DNA of 9,258 nucleotides from an uncultured Ignavibacteriales bacterium (GCA_913053915.1 CAJXGP010000048.1:1-9258), one strand, 5' to 3'. Positions 1-8,835 are shown, counted from the stretch's first letter. Numbers and translations: made by a program. The notes: a model not told the origin generated them from the letters alone.

Positions 1-450
1 AACGACCAGCTTTCAGTAATTAAAGTTGCACTTACTTCTGAAATAAGTAAATTTGTACAGAACAGACAATCAATAGAGGTGCTTTCTGATTTAGATATTT
101 CAAACAAAATGATGAAGAATTATCTTAAAGAAACTGGAAATAATATTGGGATTGAAATTTCCATGCTATATCCAACTATAAGACCTGATGCAGCTTACGA
201 TAAATATCAAAATAAATATCTGGAATTAAAATTTAAAATAGATGAACTTGATTACAAGAAAATAGATATGGAAATAGAGAAAACCCAAATATTACAATTT
301 ATCAATGAGCTTGGATTTTCAAAGGCCGAAGCGTTCAATTACATAAAAGTTTACAAGAACCAAGTTAATATAAATGAGAGCACATATAATATAGAACTAA
401 ACGAAGTGATTGAGGCCGTAATGGAATTATTAAAAGAAAAGAAAAGATGA
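1..450 (+). CDS. C-terminal part of an unrecognised protein, 5' end outside the window
   Basis: The frame is open from base 1 and ends at TGA 448-450, giving 149 residues with no start needed inside the window. A GTG at 79 is an internal possibility but the upstream codons are also open, so I treat the gene as partial. I do not recognise the family. The visible part is highly charged and Lys/Glu/Ile/Asn-rich, with no long hydrophobic stretch, so it is probably soluble and mostly helical. A Lys/Glu/Asp-rich stretch in the middle (starting near the KYLELKFKIDELDYKK segment) could form a short coiled coil, and the tail ends in LLKEKKR. GC is about 28% by hand count, clearly below the nar genes, and it lies on the opposite strand, which suggests a different origin. 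It overlaps by ATGA with a possible next gene. A role in a mobile element is possible but is not shown by the sequence. Confidence 0.65.
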   Translation, partial: NDQLSVIKVALTSEISKFVQNRQSIEVLSDLDISNKMMKNYLKETGNNIGIEISMLYPTIRPDAAYDKYQNKYLELKFKIDELDYKKIDMEIEKTQILQFINELGFSKAEAFNYIKVYKNQVNINESTYNIELNEVIEAVMELLKEKKR

Positions 451-487
451 AAAAGAAAAATATAAAACTGAATAAAAAAGTAAAAAA
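447..487 (+). pseudogene. Possible truncated start of a second foreign gene, cut at the narK junction
   Basis: An ATG at 447 overlaps the TGA of the preceding gene (ATGA), the usual layout of translationally coupled genes. The first codons give MKKKNIKLNKKVKNK, a lysine-rich N-terminus typical of genuine starts in AT-rich genomes. At about 480-490 the sequence becomes the antisense of narK, so the frame that continues to 668 is only a shadow of narK. I read this as the first dozen or so codons of a gene whose remainder is missing. With so few codons, chance is a real alternative. Confidence 0.3.
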
Positions 488-787
488 TAAAATTGAAGTT
501 AATCCCATCATACCGACAATTGAAATAATAAGCAGCACTGAGAGAGGTTTCTTTCCCCCTACTTTATCTACCCAAGCACCAAATGGAATGCGCAATAGAG
601 AACCTGTTAAATTAGGTGCGGCAACGAGCAAACCTAACATAGTTGCTGAAAATCCCATTACATCTTGAAGCTTTCTCGCAGTAGGACCGAACAATGCAAC
701 AGCGGCAAATCCTACAAAAAATCCAAACGTAGCACTTATTAGTCCAATATTAGGATTGCCTTTTAATCCAAATTTTTCCTGTTTCAT
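484..787 (-). pseudogene. narK: narK-like nitrate/nitrite transporter, 5' fragment only
   Basis: From the ATG at 785-787 the first ~100 residues match the N-terminus of NarK-family major facilitator transporters, which move nitrate in and/or nitrite out across the inner membrane. Seen here: a first membrane helix (residues 13-35), a second (about 46-64), an arginine in helix 2 (R66, in SLLRIPFG) at the place of the nitrate-binding arginine R89 of E. coli NarK, and the MFS loop motif G70-AWVD-KVGGKK before helix 3. The match ends near GLTSIL (residue 100, about base 488). The frame then runs as low-complexity Phe/Leu codons, antisense to the foreign gene, to a stop at 365, giving a chimeric 140-residue product. 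Full-length NarK proteins have about 12 helices and over 400 residues, with nitrate signature motifs later in the protein, so this copy cannot work unless the junction is an assembly error. It is the last nar gene here and has a 300-bp leader of its own. Confidence 0.85.
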
Positions 788-1087
788 AATTATAACTCAG
801 TTATTTAAATTTTACAAAAATTAATTATATAGATTCCTTTTATTGTTATTAGTTCACGCCAACTAAAACATAATAGATAATAACTCGTTGAAAAGTAAAT
901 TAGTAAGTAACAAATGAGATATTATTTAATTAATGACTCTCCTTTATAAGGGTATTATCATTGTGAAAAGATTTTGATTTTTGTTAATATCCACAATTCA
1001 ATAACTTGGAAATGACTTGTATAGATACGCCTCGTGAATAGTTTCTCATTCGCCATTTAGTTTTAATAAACTTGTTTTCATTATCCT
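788..1087. other. narI-narK intergenic region, AT-rich, likely narK leader
   Basis: No coding region is visible. The 300-bp gap contrasts with the 17-46 bp gaps elsewhere in the locus and suggests that narK has its own promoter or leader. On the minus strand a TATAAT hexamer lies at 824-829, but no convincing -35 element sits at the right distance. Several ATAAC/GTTAT pentamers occur (792, 800, 845, 880, 1001). An imperfect hairpin lies at 932-962: AATGA/TCATT outer arms and CCTT/AAGG inner arms around TAT. No terminator with a U-run was found after narI. Confidence 0.5.
792..804. promoter_or_regulatory. Palindrome just upstream of narK (ATAACT-C-AGTTAT)
   Basis: This is a perfect 6-bp inverted repeat with a one-base centre, ending 4 bp before the narK start codon. 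It shares the TAAC...GTTA half-sites with palindromes upstream of the cytochrome c gene. It could be an operator, though the position inside the leader would favour repression, or it could be chance in AT-rich DNA. The GAG within it might also serve as a weak ribosome binding site. Confidence 0.3.
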
Positions 1088-1816
1088 TCAAGTATTTTTG
1101 GGTTTTTTAATCGACAAAACAGTTGAGGGATCACGTACTTTTTCCCTTGACCAATTCCAAATAACTTTCTGATAAGATCTCCATAAGTAATTTAATGGAT
1201 AAACTAAAAAATGAACAAGCCTGGTAAATGGGATAAGAAGAATTATCAAAAATCCATTAATAATATGTAACTGTATTACAAGGGGTAAATTTGAAACAGC
1301 ATTTATTTGCGGATTGAATGTGAAAATAGACATTAGATATGGAGATAGTACTACGGCAAACCATGATGACCCCCATCTGTAACCGGTTGCTACCCACAAA
1401 CCTAGAAAAATTTGAATCAATAAAAGGATCTCAATGAGGTAATCCATCTTAGTAGTAACCGAAACAATCCGTTTGTTTATAATTCTACGGATAAAAAGAA
1501 TTATTAAACCGGTAAAAGCGCTTAATCCGAAAATAAAAGCGGCTGTTTCGATTATCAGCAATCTAACAGGTTCGCTATTCCAGGCAAGAACAGAATTGGG
1601 AATCAGGAAGCCGATAAGGTGTCCAAAAAAAAGTATAATAATGCCCCAATGAAACGGAACTGAACCCCAGAACAGTTGCCCACTTTCCAGAAACTGTGAT
1701 GAAAGCGATGAAAACTTGAATCTTGTTACTCTGTAACGATAAATCGAGCCAATCAGAAAAATAACAAGAGCTACATACGGAAAAGCAATAAAAAAGAAAT
1801 TATTAAATATACCCAT
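1088..1816 (-). CDS. narI: Respiratory nitrate reductase gamma subunit (cytochrome b)
   Basis: NarI is the membrane anchor of nitrate reductase. It oxidises quinol near the periplasmic side and passes electrons through two b haems to NarH. The 242-residue product is close to the family's usual length (about 225) and has five hydrophobic segments at about residues 4-24, 50-73, 87-110, 125-146 and 178-205. The four haem ligands are recognisable: H56 (VPFHWGI) and H66 (FFGHLIGF) in the second helix, H184 (IQLHIING) and H202 (TRLVHFLVYP) in the last, equivalent to E. coli H56, H66, H187 and H205. The C-terminal tail after residue 212 is basic and cytoplasmic, where NarI contacts NarG and NarH. 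A Shine-Dalgarno-like AGGAAG (minus strand, 1827-1832) precedes the ATG by 10 bases and supports this start. The gene follows narJ by 17 bp. Nothing appears damaged. Confidence 0.97.
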   Translation of the reverse strand: MGIFNNFFFIAFPYVALVIFLIGSIYRYRVTRFKFSSLSSQFLESGQLFWGSVPFHWGIIILFFGHLIGFLIPNSVLAWNSEPVRLLIIETAAFIFGLSAFTGLIILFIRRIINKRIVSVTTKMDYLIEILLLIQIFLGLWVATGYRWGSSWFAVVLSPYLMSIFTFNPQINAVSNLPLVIQLHIINGFLIILLIPFTRLVHFLVYPLNYLWRSYQKVIWNWSREKVRDPSTVLSIKKPKNT

Positions 1817-1833
1817 GGCTATAATACTTCCTA

Positions 1834-2487
1834 TTAGTCAATAGCAATTTCTGTTGATATAGATTTTGTATATGATGAATTATATTCGTCCTTATATGTA
1901 CCGGAATTAAAATCTACTTGTAAAATATTCCGAATCGCAAGTAATGGTTGCAAATAAATTACACCATAATTTTCCGATCTTTCAATTAAAGTTTTATAAT
2001 GCTTTTTATAAACTTTGCTTTTCTTTTCTAGTTGTTTAACATCAAATTCGGATATAATTTTAGAGAGAGCAGGAATTATAATTTTAATTGACAATTCATT
2101 TCTCAGTTCAGTATTCTTTACCTTTGGTAATAATTTTAAAAGATTCGGTAAAAAATCTCCTAATTCCGTTCCGCAATCAACCCCTGCATCTTTATGTTCA
2201 CGGCTAAGGTTTGATAAAAGTTCACCTCTTTTATAATCATCTCCAAAAAGGACATAACCAATATCAAGTGTAGTAATTGCTTGGACATCAAAAGTGCGTG
2301 TATAAATTTCCTGAACTCCGGTTAATTTTACGCTTGCTACAAATTTTGTAAATTTAATTAAATACTTTGAAGCTTCGCTATATTCTTTATCTAAAAGAGC
2401 CTGTATCCTTTTAACTTTTTCGGGAAATTGATTATTTGGATAATATAATAATTGAGCAATGGACTCATAATTTTTACTTGTTATCAT
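1834..2487 (-). CDS. narJ: Nitrate reductase assembly chaperone NarJ (delta subunit)
   Basis: NarJ is a cytoplasmic chaperone of the TorD/NarJ family. It binds apo-NarG, promotes insertion of the molybdenum cofactor and the FS0 cluster, and is not part of the mature enzyme. The 217-residue product is slightly shorter than E. coli NarJ (236). It is predicted all-helical without a signal peptide or membrane segment. Family hallmarks seen are an N-terminal LLYYPN segment (14-19), the IYTRTFD motif (61-67) matching the xxYVxLFD region, a charged stretch with FGDDYKRGELL (81-91), and the helix ELGDFLPNLLKLLP (108-121) matching the ELPDHLPLYLEYL segment of NarJ. The family diverges strongly in sequence, so the identification leans partly on its position between narH and narI. 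A GAGAAGTG-like ribosome site lies a few bases before the ATG (2494-2500 region). The gap to narH is 46 bp, the longest within the operon. Confidence 0.92.
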   Translation of the reverse strand: MITSKNYESIAQLLYYPNNQFPEKVKRIQALLDKEYSEASKYLIKFTKFVASVKLTGVQEIYTRTFDVQAITTLDIGYVLFGDDYKRGELLSNLSREHKDAGVDCGTELGDFLPNLLKLLPKVKNTELRNELSIKIIIPALSKIISEFDVKQLEKKSKVYKKHYKTLIERSENYGVIYLQPLLAIRNILQVDFNSGTYKDEYNSSYTKSISTEIAID

Positions 2488-2533
2488 AATAACACTTCTC
2501 TTTTCAAAAAATGATAAAGTCTATCAATTAATT

Positions 2534-4087
2534 TTATAAACCTCTAAGCGGTTTTTCTTTAAATCCAAATCCCGTCGAACCCTTTACATCATCGGTATTG
2601 TCGAACATCTCTATCGCTTGTTCTCTGTGCGCCGGTGGGATTACAAATCTTTCATCAAACTTAGGCAGTGAAGTAAGTCTATAAATCTCATCGGCAATTT
2701 CGGGTGTTAATTGTGTGTCATTTAGAGTTTCGTTTACATTTTCTTTACTAATATCTCCAACGGTTTTACCGCGTCTATGAATTCTTACAGCCATTAATTT
2801 TTTAAGAATGTTTTTGATTTTGGTTTCATCTCCTGCACTGAACATATTTGCCATATATTTTAGCGGGAACCTTGCTTGATCAATTCTTCCCCATAATCCA
2901 TCCGTACTTGTATCGTAAAGCCATTTATCATCCCAAAATTTTGCAATTGGATCCAGATTTTTGGAATGCTCGGTGTTATCCGACTCACTTAAAGAAGCCA
3001 TCACAGGAAGTAGAGGCGGTACATAAAACAACATAGGAAGAGTTCTAAATTCAGGGTGAAGAGGAAGTGCAAGTCCCCACATTTTAATAAATTTATACGT
3101 CGGCGAATCTTGAGCCGCTTTTATAGTTGAATCGGCAACGCCGTTTTTTATAGCTGCTTTAATTATTTTAGGATCGAAAGGATCTTGTATTATATTCAAT
3201 TGTTTATCAATTAATTGATTATCATCAGCCGAAGCAGCATCTTTAATGAGGTCTGCATCGTATAATAATACACCGAGATAACGAATTCTACCAACGCACG
3301 AATGCATGCAAGCCGGAGCCAAACCGGCTTCCAAACGCGGATAACATAAAATACATTTTTCAGATTTCCCGGTATGCCAGTTAAAGTAAGATTTTTTATA
3401 AGGACAAGCAGTTACACACATCCTCCAAGCTCGGCAAACTTTTTGATTTATAAGCACGACCCCGTCTTCACCTCTTTTATAAATAGCTCCGGAAGGGCAT
3501 GAAGCAACACAAGCCGGATTTAAACAATGGTTGCAAATTCTCGGTAAATAGAAAAATGCCATCTGTTCCAATTGGAACATTGCTTCTTGTTCTGCCGGAG
3601 TTAAGTTTTTAAGATTCGGGTCGTTACGAGCATAATCAGGAGTTCCGCTTAAATCATCATCCCAGTTCGGTCCCGCTTTTATATCAATTGGTTCTCCGGT
3701 AATTAAGGAAATCGGTCGAGCTGTTGGCTGGTCATCATCTTCGGGCGAATCTATCAAGTCTGTATATTTGTAAGTCCAAGGCTCATAATAATCATCAATA
3801 ACCGGCAAGTTTGGATTATGAAAAATATTTAATAATCCTCTGAGTTTACCTGCACCTCTAAGAGAAATATCATTACCGCTTTTTTTGGTCCATCCACCTT
3901 GATAAATATCTTGATCTTCCCACTTAGTAGGATATCCGGTACCGGGTTTTGTTTCTACATTGTTCCACCACATGTATTCAGCGCCTTTCCTATCAGTCCA
4001 GATATTTTTACATGCAACTGAACAAGTATGACATCCGATACATTTATCAAGATGAAAGACCATTGAAATTTGCGCTCTAATATCCAT
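2534..4087 (-). CDS. narH: Respiratory nitrate reductase beta subunit (iron-sulfur protein)
   Basis: NarH carries one [3Fe-4S] and three [4Fe-4S] clusters that wire electrons from NarI to NarG on the cytoplasmic side of the membrane. The 517 residues match the family length (E. coli 512). All four cysteine groups are present: C16-C19-C22-C26 (CIGCHTCSVAC), C185-C188-C193-C197 (CNHCLNPACVASC), C218-W221-C224-C228 (CRAWRMCVTAC), and C245-C248-C260-C264. W221 in the third group takes the place of a cysteine and is the known reason why this cluster is a [3Fe-4S], as W220 in E. coli. The motif VGRIRYLGVLLYDAD (265-279) is near-identical to NarH. There is no Tat or Sec signal, as expected for a cytoplasmic subunit. 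The ATG lies 23 bp after the narG stop. No strong Shine-Dalgarno sequence precedes it, so translation may be coupled to narG or rely on an AT-rich leader. Confidence 0.98.
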   Translation of the reverse strand: MDIRAQISMVFHLDKCIGCHTCSVACKNIWTDRKGAEYMWWNNVETKPGTGYPTKWEDQDIYQGGWTKKSGNDISLRGAGKLRGLLNIFHNPNLPVIDDYYEPWTYKYTDLIDSPEDDDQPTARPISLITGEPIDIKAGPNWDDDLSGTPDYARNDPNLKNLTPAEQEAMFQLEQMAFFYLPRICNHCLNPACVASCPSGAIYKRGEDGVVLINQKVCRAWRMCVTACPYKKSYFNWHTGKSEKCILCYPRLEAGLAPACMHSCVGRIRYLGVLLYDADLIKDAASADDNQLIDKQLNIIQDPFDPKIIKAAIKNGVADSTIKAAQDSPTYKFIKMWGLALPLHPEFRTLPMLFYVPPLLPVMASLSESDNTEHSKNLDPIAKFWDDKWLYDTSTDGLWGRIDQARFPLKYMANMFSAGDETKIKNILKKLMAVRIHRRGKTVGDISKENVNETLNDTQLTPEIADEIYRLTSLPKFDERFVIPPAHREQAIEMFDNTDDVKGSTGFGFKEKPLRGL

Positions 4088-4110
4088 AGTAAAATTATCT
4101 TTGTTAATGA

Positions 4111-7100
4111 TTAAAAAATTACTTTATCCATTTTCTTTACAACTACGTGAGTATCGCGTTGAGGAGCCGAAGGTCCCCAATAATTAAGGTGGTAAGTAAA
4201 TTGACCGTAACCACCGGCTAATAAATTGGGCTTTAAACGAGTACGGGTAAAGCTATTATGTCCACCTGCACGTTTGTTACCTCTTATTTGAGACTTTGGA
4301 ATTGTAACCGTTCTCTCCGGAACATGGTATACAATACAAACACCTTTCGGAATTCTTGAACTAACAACGGCTCTGGTACAATAAACACCATGGTCATTAA
4401 AAACTTCTACCCAATCATTATCTTTTATTTCCAACTCTTCAGCATCCTCTTCGTTTAACCAGCATGGTTCGCATCCTCTTGATAAAGTAAGCATACGTAA
4501 ATTATCCATATAGGTAGAATGAATATGCCATTTACCGTGCGGAGTAAGACAATTAAGAGCTTTTGCATTACCGCTTTTCAAAGTTTCTCTCAGATCGCCA
4601 TATACTTCAGGTTTTGGCGAAGGTTTATAAGTAGGTAAATTCTCACCAAATGCTAAATACATTTCGTGATCCAAATAAAAATGTTGCCGTCCGGTTAAAG
4701 TTCTCCATGGAACTAGTCTTTCAACGTTGTATGTATATGCTGAATATGCCCTGCCGTTAGCCATCAAACCGGACCACACCGGCGAAGTATTATATCTTCT
4801 TGGTTGAGCTTGCAGATCAGCATAAGTAAATTTTATATCTTTCGATGATTCTCCTAGATCCGAAAGTATTAATCCGGTTTTTTTCTCCATAAATTTATAA
4901 GCGCGTACAGTCAGTTCTCCATTAGTTAAAGAAGAAAGATGCAACACAGCATCAGCAGCCCACACATCTTCCTTAATAGATGGGTATTTTTTGCCATCCC
5001 ATTTTTCGACGTGAAAATGAGCAGATTCCAACATCTCATTATAGAAATCTTCGCACATATAATGATTACCGTGTGCGCCCAAGCCATTTTGTTTTATCTT
5101 TTCACCGAGTGAAATAAATTTATGATAAAGCTGTGTAAAATCTCTTTCAACTACCACTAACTTATGGGTAGTTTTTCCAGGGATAGGCTCACACTCACCT
5201 TTATACCAATCTTTAATTGAAGGCTGAGAAATTTCATCAGGCGAATCATGCAAAAGAGGCATTGCTACTATATCTTTATAAGTGCCGGGCATATGTTTTT
5301 TTGCCATTTCACTTGTTGCAAACGCTATATTCTTAAATATATCCCAATCAGTCTTTGATTCCCATACCGGAGCAATTGCAGCAGAAAGCGGATGAATAAA
5401 AGAATGCAGATCCGTACTATTCAAATCGGCTTTTTCATACCAAGAAGCAGCCGGTAATACAACATCTGAATAAAGCGCAGAAGAGTCCATTCTGAAATTA
5501 AGATCAACAACGAGATCCATTTTACCAACCGGAGCTATTTCATGCCATTTTACTTCCTGAGTTTTTTCATCCACCTTATCTTTTGCAATTGCATTGGAAT
5601 GAGTCCCTAGATAATGCTTAAGAGCATATTCATGACCTTTCATACTTGCCAGGATTGCATTGCCGCGCCAAATATACCACACCCGCGGAAAATTCACCTC
5701 TGCATCCGGATCACCTACGGCATATTGCAGTTTTTTCGATTTTAATTTATCTAACACATATTTTTTTATTTCGTCATCATTCTTTGCTCCATTGTCAACA
5801 GCTTCTTTACAAAGATCAATATTATTTTCATTAAACTGTGGATAAAAGGGCATCCATCCCATGCGAACTGCTTTATAAATGAGATCGGCTGTATGACCTT
5901 TTGTCAAATCATTTTCCGGCACTTTATTATATTTTGAAAAATATCCGTCGTAACGAAATTGGCATGTATTAATATAATGCCATATAGGAGCTTGTTGAAG
6001 TCTAACGGCATCTACCCAATCTCTGGCAAATGCAATTGTGCCCCATGAATCGCTTGGTGCTAATTTTTCCTGTCCTACATAATGATTTAATCCACCGCCA
6101 TTTTTACCTACACATCCGCACAACATTAGCGACATAATGGCTGAGCGATAAATTAGATTATTATGATACCAATGGTTAACCCCTGCTCCGATAATAACCA
6201 TACATTTTCCGTTGGTAACATTTGCTGTAGATGCCCACTCTCTGGCAAATTGTAAAACAGTTTTCGAATCTACCCCAGTAAAAATTTCTTGCCATGCCGG
6301 TGTGTACGCGGCATTTTTATCTGAATAATCGGTAGGATAATTTCCCGGTAAACCTCTATCAACTCCATATTGTGACATAATTAAATCATAAATAGTAACT
6401 GCGGGAATTTTTTTGTTCTCCGTTGTTTGGATATATTTAACAGGAACGCCGCGCTTAACCTTTTTATCCATCCCAAAGTCGGTAAAAGTAACCATTAGGA
6501 TATCGTCATTATTACTTAATTGTGTAAGAACAGGAACATACGGAGAATCATCAGTAGTGTTTTCAAATTTAATATTCCATTTACCTTGCTTTTTATCCCA
6601 CCGATGTCCAACACTGCCTTTAGGAACGACAAGTTCTCCAGTAGTTTCATCGATATTTAAAAATTTCCATTCACCGTTTTCAATATCTTTAAACTTAGAA
6701 ATGGAGTTGGCACGAATTAATCTACCGGGTTTAAAACCGTCTCCGTCTTTTTCAAGTTCAATAAGGAACGGACAGTCGGTATATTTTTTCACATAATCTA
6801 GAAAATAAGGAGTTTGTTTTTCAAAATGGAATTCCTTAAGAATCACATGAGTAACAGCCATCCAAAAAGCGCCGTCGCTTCCGGCATGAAGAGGCACCCA
6901 TTGGTCGGCATACTTTGAAGGCATACTTAAATCAGGTGAGAAGACAACCGTTTTTGTTCCGTTGTACCGCGATTCGGCAAAAAAATGGCAATCCGGAGTT
7001 CTCGTCATATTCAAATTAGCCCCCATTAACGCAACCATTTTAGCATTATACCAATCTGCACTTTCACAAACATCGGTTTGCTCACCCCAAATTTCCGGTG

Positions 7101-7731
7101 AAGCATTTGGAAGATCGCAATACCAATCATAAAAGCTAAGATGTACTCCTCCGAAAAGCTCTAAAAATCTTGATCCGGCAGCAAAACTAAGCATAGACAT
7201 GGCTGGAATTGGAGAAAATCCTATTACCCTATCGGTGCCATATTTTTTTGCTGTATAAATGTTGGCGGCTGCCATAAGTTCAAGCATTTCATCCCACGTA
7301 GTTCTGCGAAATCCTCCTTTACCTCTTGCATTCTGATATTTTTTCCGCATCTCCGGATCATTTTGAATATTTTCCCACGCTTTCAGAGCATCACCTGTCT
7401 TTTCTTTTTCATCCCGGTACATATCAAGTAACACACCTCTAATAAGAGGATATTTTATTCGGATAGGACTATATAAATACCATGAGAAAGAAATGCCTCT
7501 TTGACATCCGCGAGGTTCATAAGGAGGTAAAGATCCTTCCAGGAGAGGGTAATCCAATTGTTGAGTTTCCCAAACAACAATTCCATCTTTCACATGAATT
7601 TCCCAGGAACATCCGCCGGTGCAATTTACTCCATGTGTACTTCTCACAATTCTATCGTGCTGAAATCTATTTCGATAAAATTCTTCCCATTGACGGGTTT
7701 GAGGTGATATAATATCTTGAATCCAACTCAT
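4111..7731 (-). CDS. narG: Respiratory nitrate reductase alpha subunit (Mo-bisPGD catalytic subunit)
   Basis: NarG reduces nitrate to nitrite at a molybdenum bis-pyranopterin guanine dinucleotide site. The 1206-residue product compares with 1247 in E. coli. The N-terminal FS0 cluster ligands are H33, C37, C41 (HGVNCTGGC) and C76 (EPRGCQRG), with the same spacing as E. coli H49/C53/C57/C92. The molybdenum ligand is D206 in [12 protein letters not shown], equivalent to E. coli D222. Further family stretches include WGEQTDV (215-221), the [12 protein letters not shown] region, and the C-terminal molydopterin-dinucleotide-binding domain ([12 protein letters not shown] and the [20 protein letters not shown] region). 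The N-terminus is about 16 residues shorter than E. coli's and has no twin-arginine motif, so the enzyme should face the cytoplasm, unlike archaeal-type or anammox/Nitrospira-type outward-facing enzymes. The start is supported by an AAGAGTG ribosome-site-like sequence about 9 bases upstream. The gene begins 25 bp after the cytochrome c gene, and no frameshift is visible. Confidence 0.98.
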   Translation of the reverse strand: MSWIQDIISPQTRQWEEFYRNRFQHDRIVRSTHGVNCTGGCSWEIHVKDGIVVWETQQLDYPLLEGSLPPYEPRGCQRGISFSWYLYSPIRIKYPLIRGVLLDMYRDEKEKTGDALKAWENIQNDPEMRKKYQNARGKGGFRRTTWDEMLELMAAANIYTAKKYGTDRVIGFSPIPAMSMLSFAAGSRFLELFGGVHLSFYDWYCDLPNASPEIWGEQTDVCESADWYNAKMVALMGANLNMTRTPDCHFFAESRYNGTKTVVFSPDLSMPSKYADQWVPLHAGSDGAFWMAVTHVILKEFHFEKQTPYFLDYVKKYTDCPFLIELEKDGDGFKPGRLIRANSISKFKDIENGEWKFLNIDETTGELVVPKGSVGHRWDKKQGKWNIKFENTTDDSPYVPVLTQLSNNDDILMVTFTDFGMDKKVKRGVPVKYIQTTENKKIPAVTIYDLIMSQYGVDRGLPGNYPTDYSDKNAAYTPAWQEIFTGVDSKTVLQFAREWASTANVTNGKCMVIIGAGVNHWYHNNLIYRSAIMSLMLCGCVGKNGGGLNHYVGQEKLAPSDSWGTIAFARDWVDAVRLQQAPIWHYINTCQFRYDGYFSKYNKVPENDLTKGHTADLIYKAVRMGWMPFYPQFNENNIDLCKEAVDNGAKNDDEIKKYVLDKLKSKKLQYAVGDPDAEVNFPRVWYIWRGNAILASMKGHEYALKHYLGTHSNAIAKDKVDEKTQEVKWHEIAPVGKMDLVVDLNFRMDSSALYSDVVLPAASWYEKADLNSTDLHSFIHPLSAAIAPVWESKTDWDIFKNIAFATSEMAKKHMPGTYKDIVAMPLLHDSPDEISQPSIKDWYKGECEPIPGKTTHKLVVVERDFTQLYHKFISLGEKIKQNGLGAHGNHYMCEDFYNEMLESAHFHVEKWDGKKYPSIKEDVWAADAVLHLSSLTNGELTVRAYKFMEKKTGLILSDLGESSKDIKFTYADLQAQPRRYNTSPVWSGLMANGRAYSAYTYNVERLVPWRTLTGRQHFYLDHEMYLAFGENLPTYKPSPKPEVYGDLRETLKSGNAKALNCLTPHGKWHIHSTYMDNLRMLTLSRGCEPCWLNEEDAEELEIKDNDWVEVFNDHGVYCTRAVVSSRIPKGVCIVYHVPERTVTIPKSQIRGNKRAGGHNSFTRTRLKPNLLAGGYGQFTYHLNYWGPSAPQRDTHVVVKKMDKVIF

Positions 7732-7756
7732 AATATTTTCACTCTTTTTATTAAGT

Positions 7757-8671
7757 TTATTTAGATTTTATCTGTCGTTTATATATTGCATCATTAACCG
7801 ATTTTTTCTTTCTCTTTCTCCAAAACCCTCCGAATATCAACAATAAAATAGCTACACCAATGATCCCTGCATAATCAAAATTTATGCTAAAATCATTAGG
7901 CTGTTGATAGATTGCAACTCTATTAGCTTCCTTTAAAAAAGCGATCAAATAATACTCTTCATCCGATGTAATCGGTTTATTATAAAATGCTGCATTCATT
8001 ACAGGGAAAGGTGGATTATCAAGGATGGCTTTTATTCCGATAGGATTTAGCTTTGAATATACCGTAGTTAAATTTTTAGCTAAATCTCCTCCAGTCATTA
8101 AATTACCATTAATAACACTGTGGCATGAAATACACGCAGGACCATTATTTTTAAATCGAACTTTACCTGTAAAATAATTTTCTCCCAGTTTTACTTCTTC
8201 GCTCCCGGCATTTTTTAAAGTAAAACCGTTGCTGTTTTTTATTTTTAACTCTAAGCCTTCGGCGGACGTTGTCGCAGATTTTTTATTAACATTACTACTT
8301 CGGCTCATTATATAATCAATAACATCTTTTATTTGAATATCGGAAAGTTTTTGATCCGGCATCATTATTTTGTAGGTTTTAAATAGTTTTTCCGCATATA
8401 CATCACCGCCGCTTATCTTTTTCTGCGGTGATTTTACAAATTGGAATATCCATTTCATCGGGCGCTTTTTAAGAATATTTGATAAATCAGGTCCTACTAA
8501 TCGCCCTTTACCGATTGTATGGCAAGCTGCACATGTTGTTTTGAAGGTTTTTTCACCTGAATTTTGCGCCATAACAAAAATTGGGATATTTAATAATAAT
8601 AAAAATGTGAATAATATAAAAAGTTTGGAGTTTAATTGGAAAACGAAAAAGTAAGCCTTATGCAATTTCAT
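7757..8671 (-). CDS. narC: Membrane-anchored diheme cytochrome c of the nitrate reductase operon (NarC-like)
   Basis: The 304-residue protein has a Sec signal peptide (hydrophobic core about 17-34, likely cleaved after VMA35), two class-I-like cytochrome c domains and a C-terminal membrane helix (about 267-283) followed by a basic cytoplasmic tail (RKRKKK). Haem motifs are CAACH at 47-51, followed by GPDL (60-63), and CISCH at 180-184. Likely axial methionines are M103 or M104 (IMMPD) and M225 (FPVMN). A Ser/Lys/Asn-rich linker (about 125-165) separates the domains. The haem domains should therefore sit in the periplasm, tethered to the membrane. It is the first gene of the operon, 25 bp before narG. 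In Thermus thermophilus the nar operon also begins with a diheme cytochrome c, NarC, which is needed for active nitrate reductase. By analogy it may mediate electron transfer or assembly of NarGHI. The symbol rests on haem count and position, not on demonstrated homology. A generic diheme cytochrome c is the cautious alternative. Confidence 0.8.
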   Translation of the reverse strand: MKLHKAYFFVFQLNSKLFILFTFLLLLNIPIFVMAQNSGEKTFKTTCAACHTIGKGRLVGPDLSNILKKRPMKWIFQFVKSPQKKISGGDVYAEKLFKTYKIMMPDQKLSDIQIKDVIDYIMSRSSNVNKKSATTSAEGLELKIKNSNGFTLKNAGSEEVKLGENYFTGKVRFKNNGPACISCHSVINGNLMTGGDLAKNLTTVYSKLNPIGIKAILDNPPFPVMNAAFYNKPITSDEEYYLIAFLKEANRVAIYQQPNDFSINFDYAGIIGVAILLLIFGGFWRKRKKKSVNDAIYKRQIKSK

Positions 8672-8815
8672 TTTTATTTGATTTTAATTTTTAAAAAAAA
8701 TTATTGAAACCTTATACCGTATATAAGTAATTTTTCTCTAAATTCTAATTTTTCAGACAATCCTTTTCTATAAAATAAAAGATGGATTATTAACTTTAGG
8801 GGGTAGAATAAAATA

Positions 8816-8833
8816 AGTTATCGAATTATAACT
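8816..8833. promoter_or_regulatory. Inverted repeat AGTTAT-N6-ATAACT upstream of the cytochrome c gene
   Basis: Perfect 6-bp arms separated by CGAATT, about 145 bp upstream of the first gene of the operon and 2 bp from the next palindrome. The minus-strand TATAAT at 8825-8830 lies inside it, so a protein bound here would overlap a possible -10 element. Candidate operator only; no regulator gene is in the window. Confidence 0.3.
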
Positions 8834-8835
8834 CC

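Noticed and set aside
1..490. Insertion sequence with terminal inverted repeat ending at the narK junction
   Set aside because: No inverted repeat or transposase motif is visible at the junction, and only one side is inside the window.
447..668. Plus-strand open frame of 73 codons taken as a whole gene
   Set aside because: From about codon 14 onward it is the antisense of the narK fragment; only the first codons could belong to a real truncated gene.
2015..3036. Short plus-strand open frames opposite narJ and narH
   Set aside because: They lie wholly inside well-supported minus-strand genes and show no family features of their own.
5646..7712. Several plus-strand open frames opposite narG
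   Set aside because: They are antisense to highly conserved NarG coding sequence and have no convincing starts or domains.
7640..7731. Twin-arginine signal at the NarG N-terminus, which would make the enzyme periplasmic
   Set aside because: The N-terminus [20 protein letters not shown] has no RR motif and no hydrophobic segment before the FS0 ligands.
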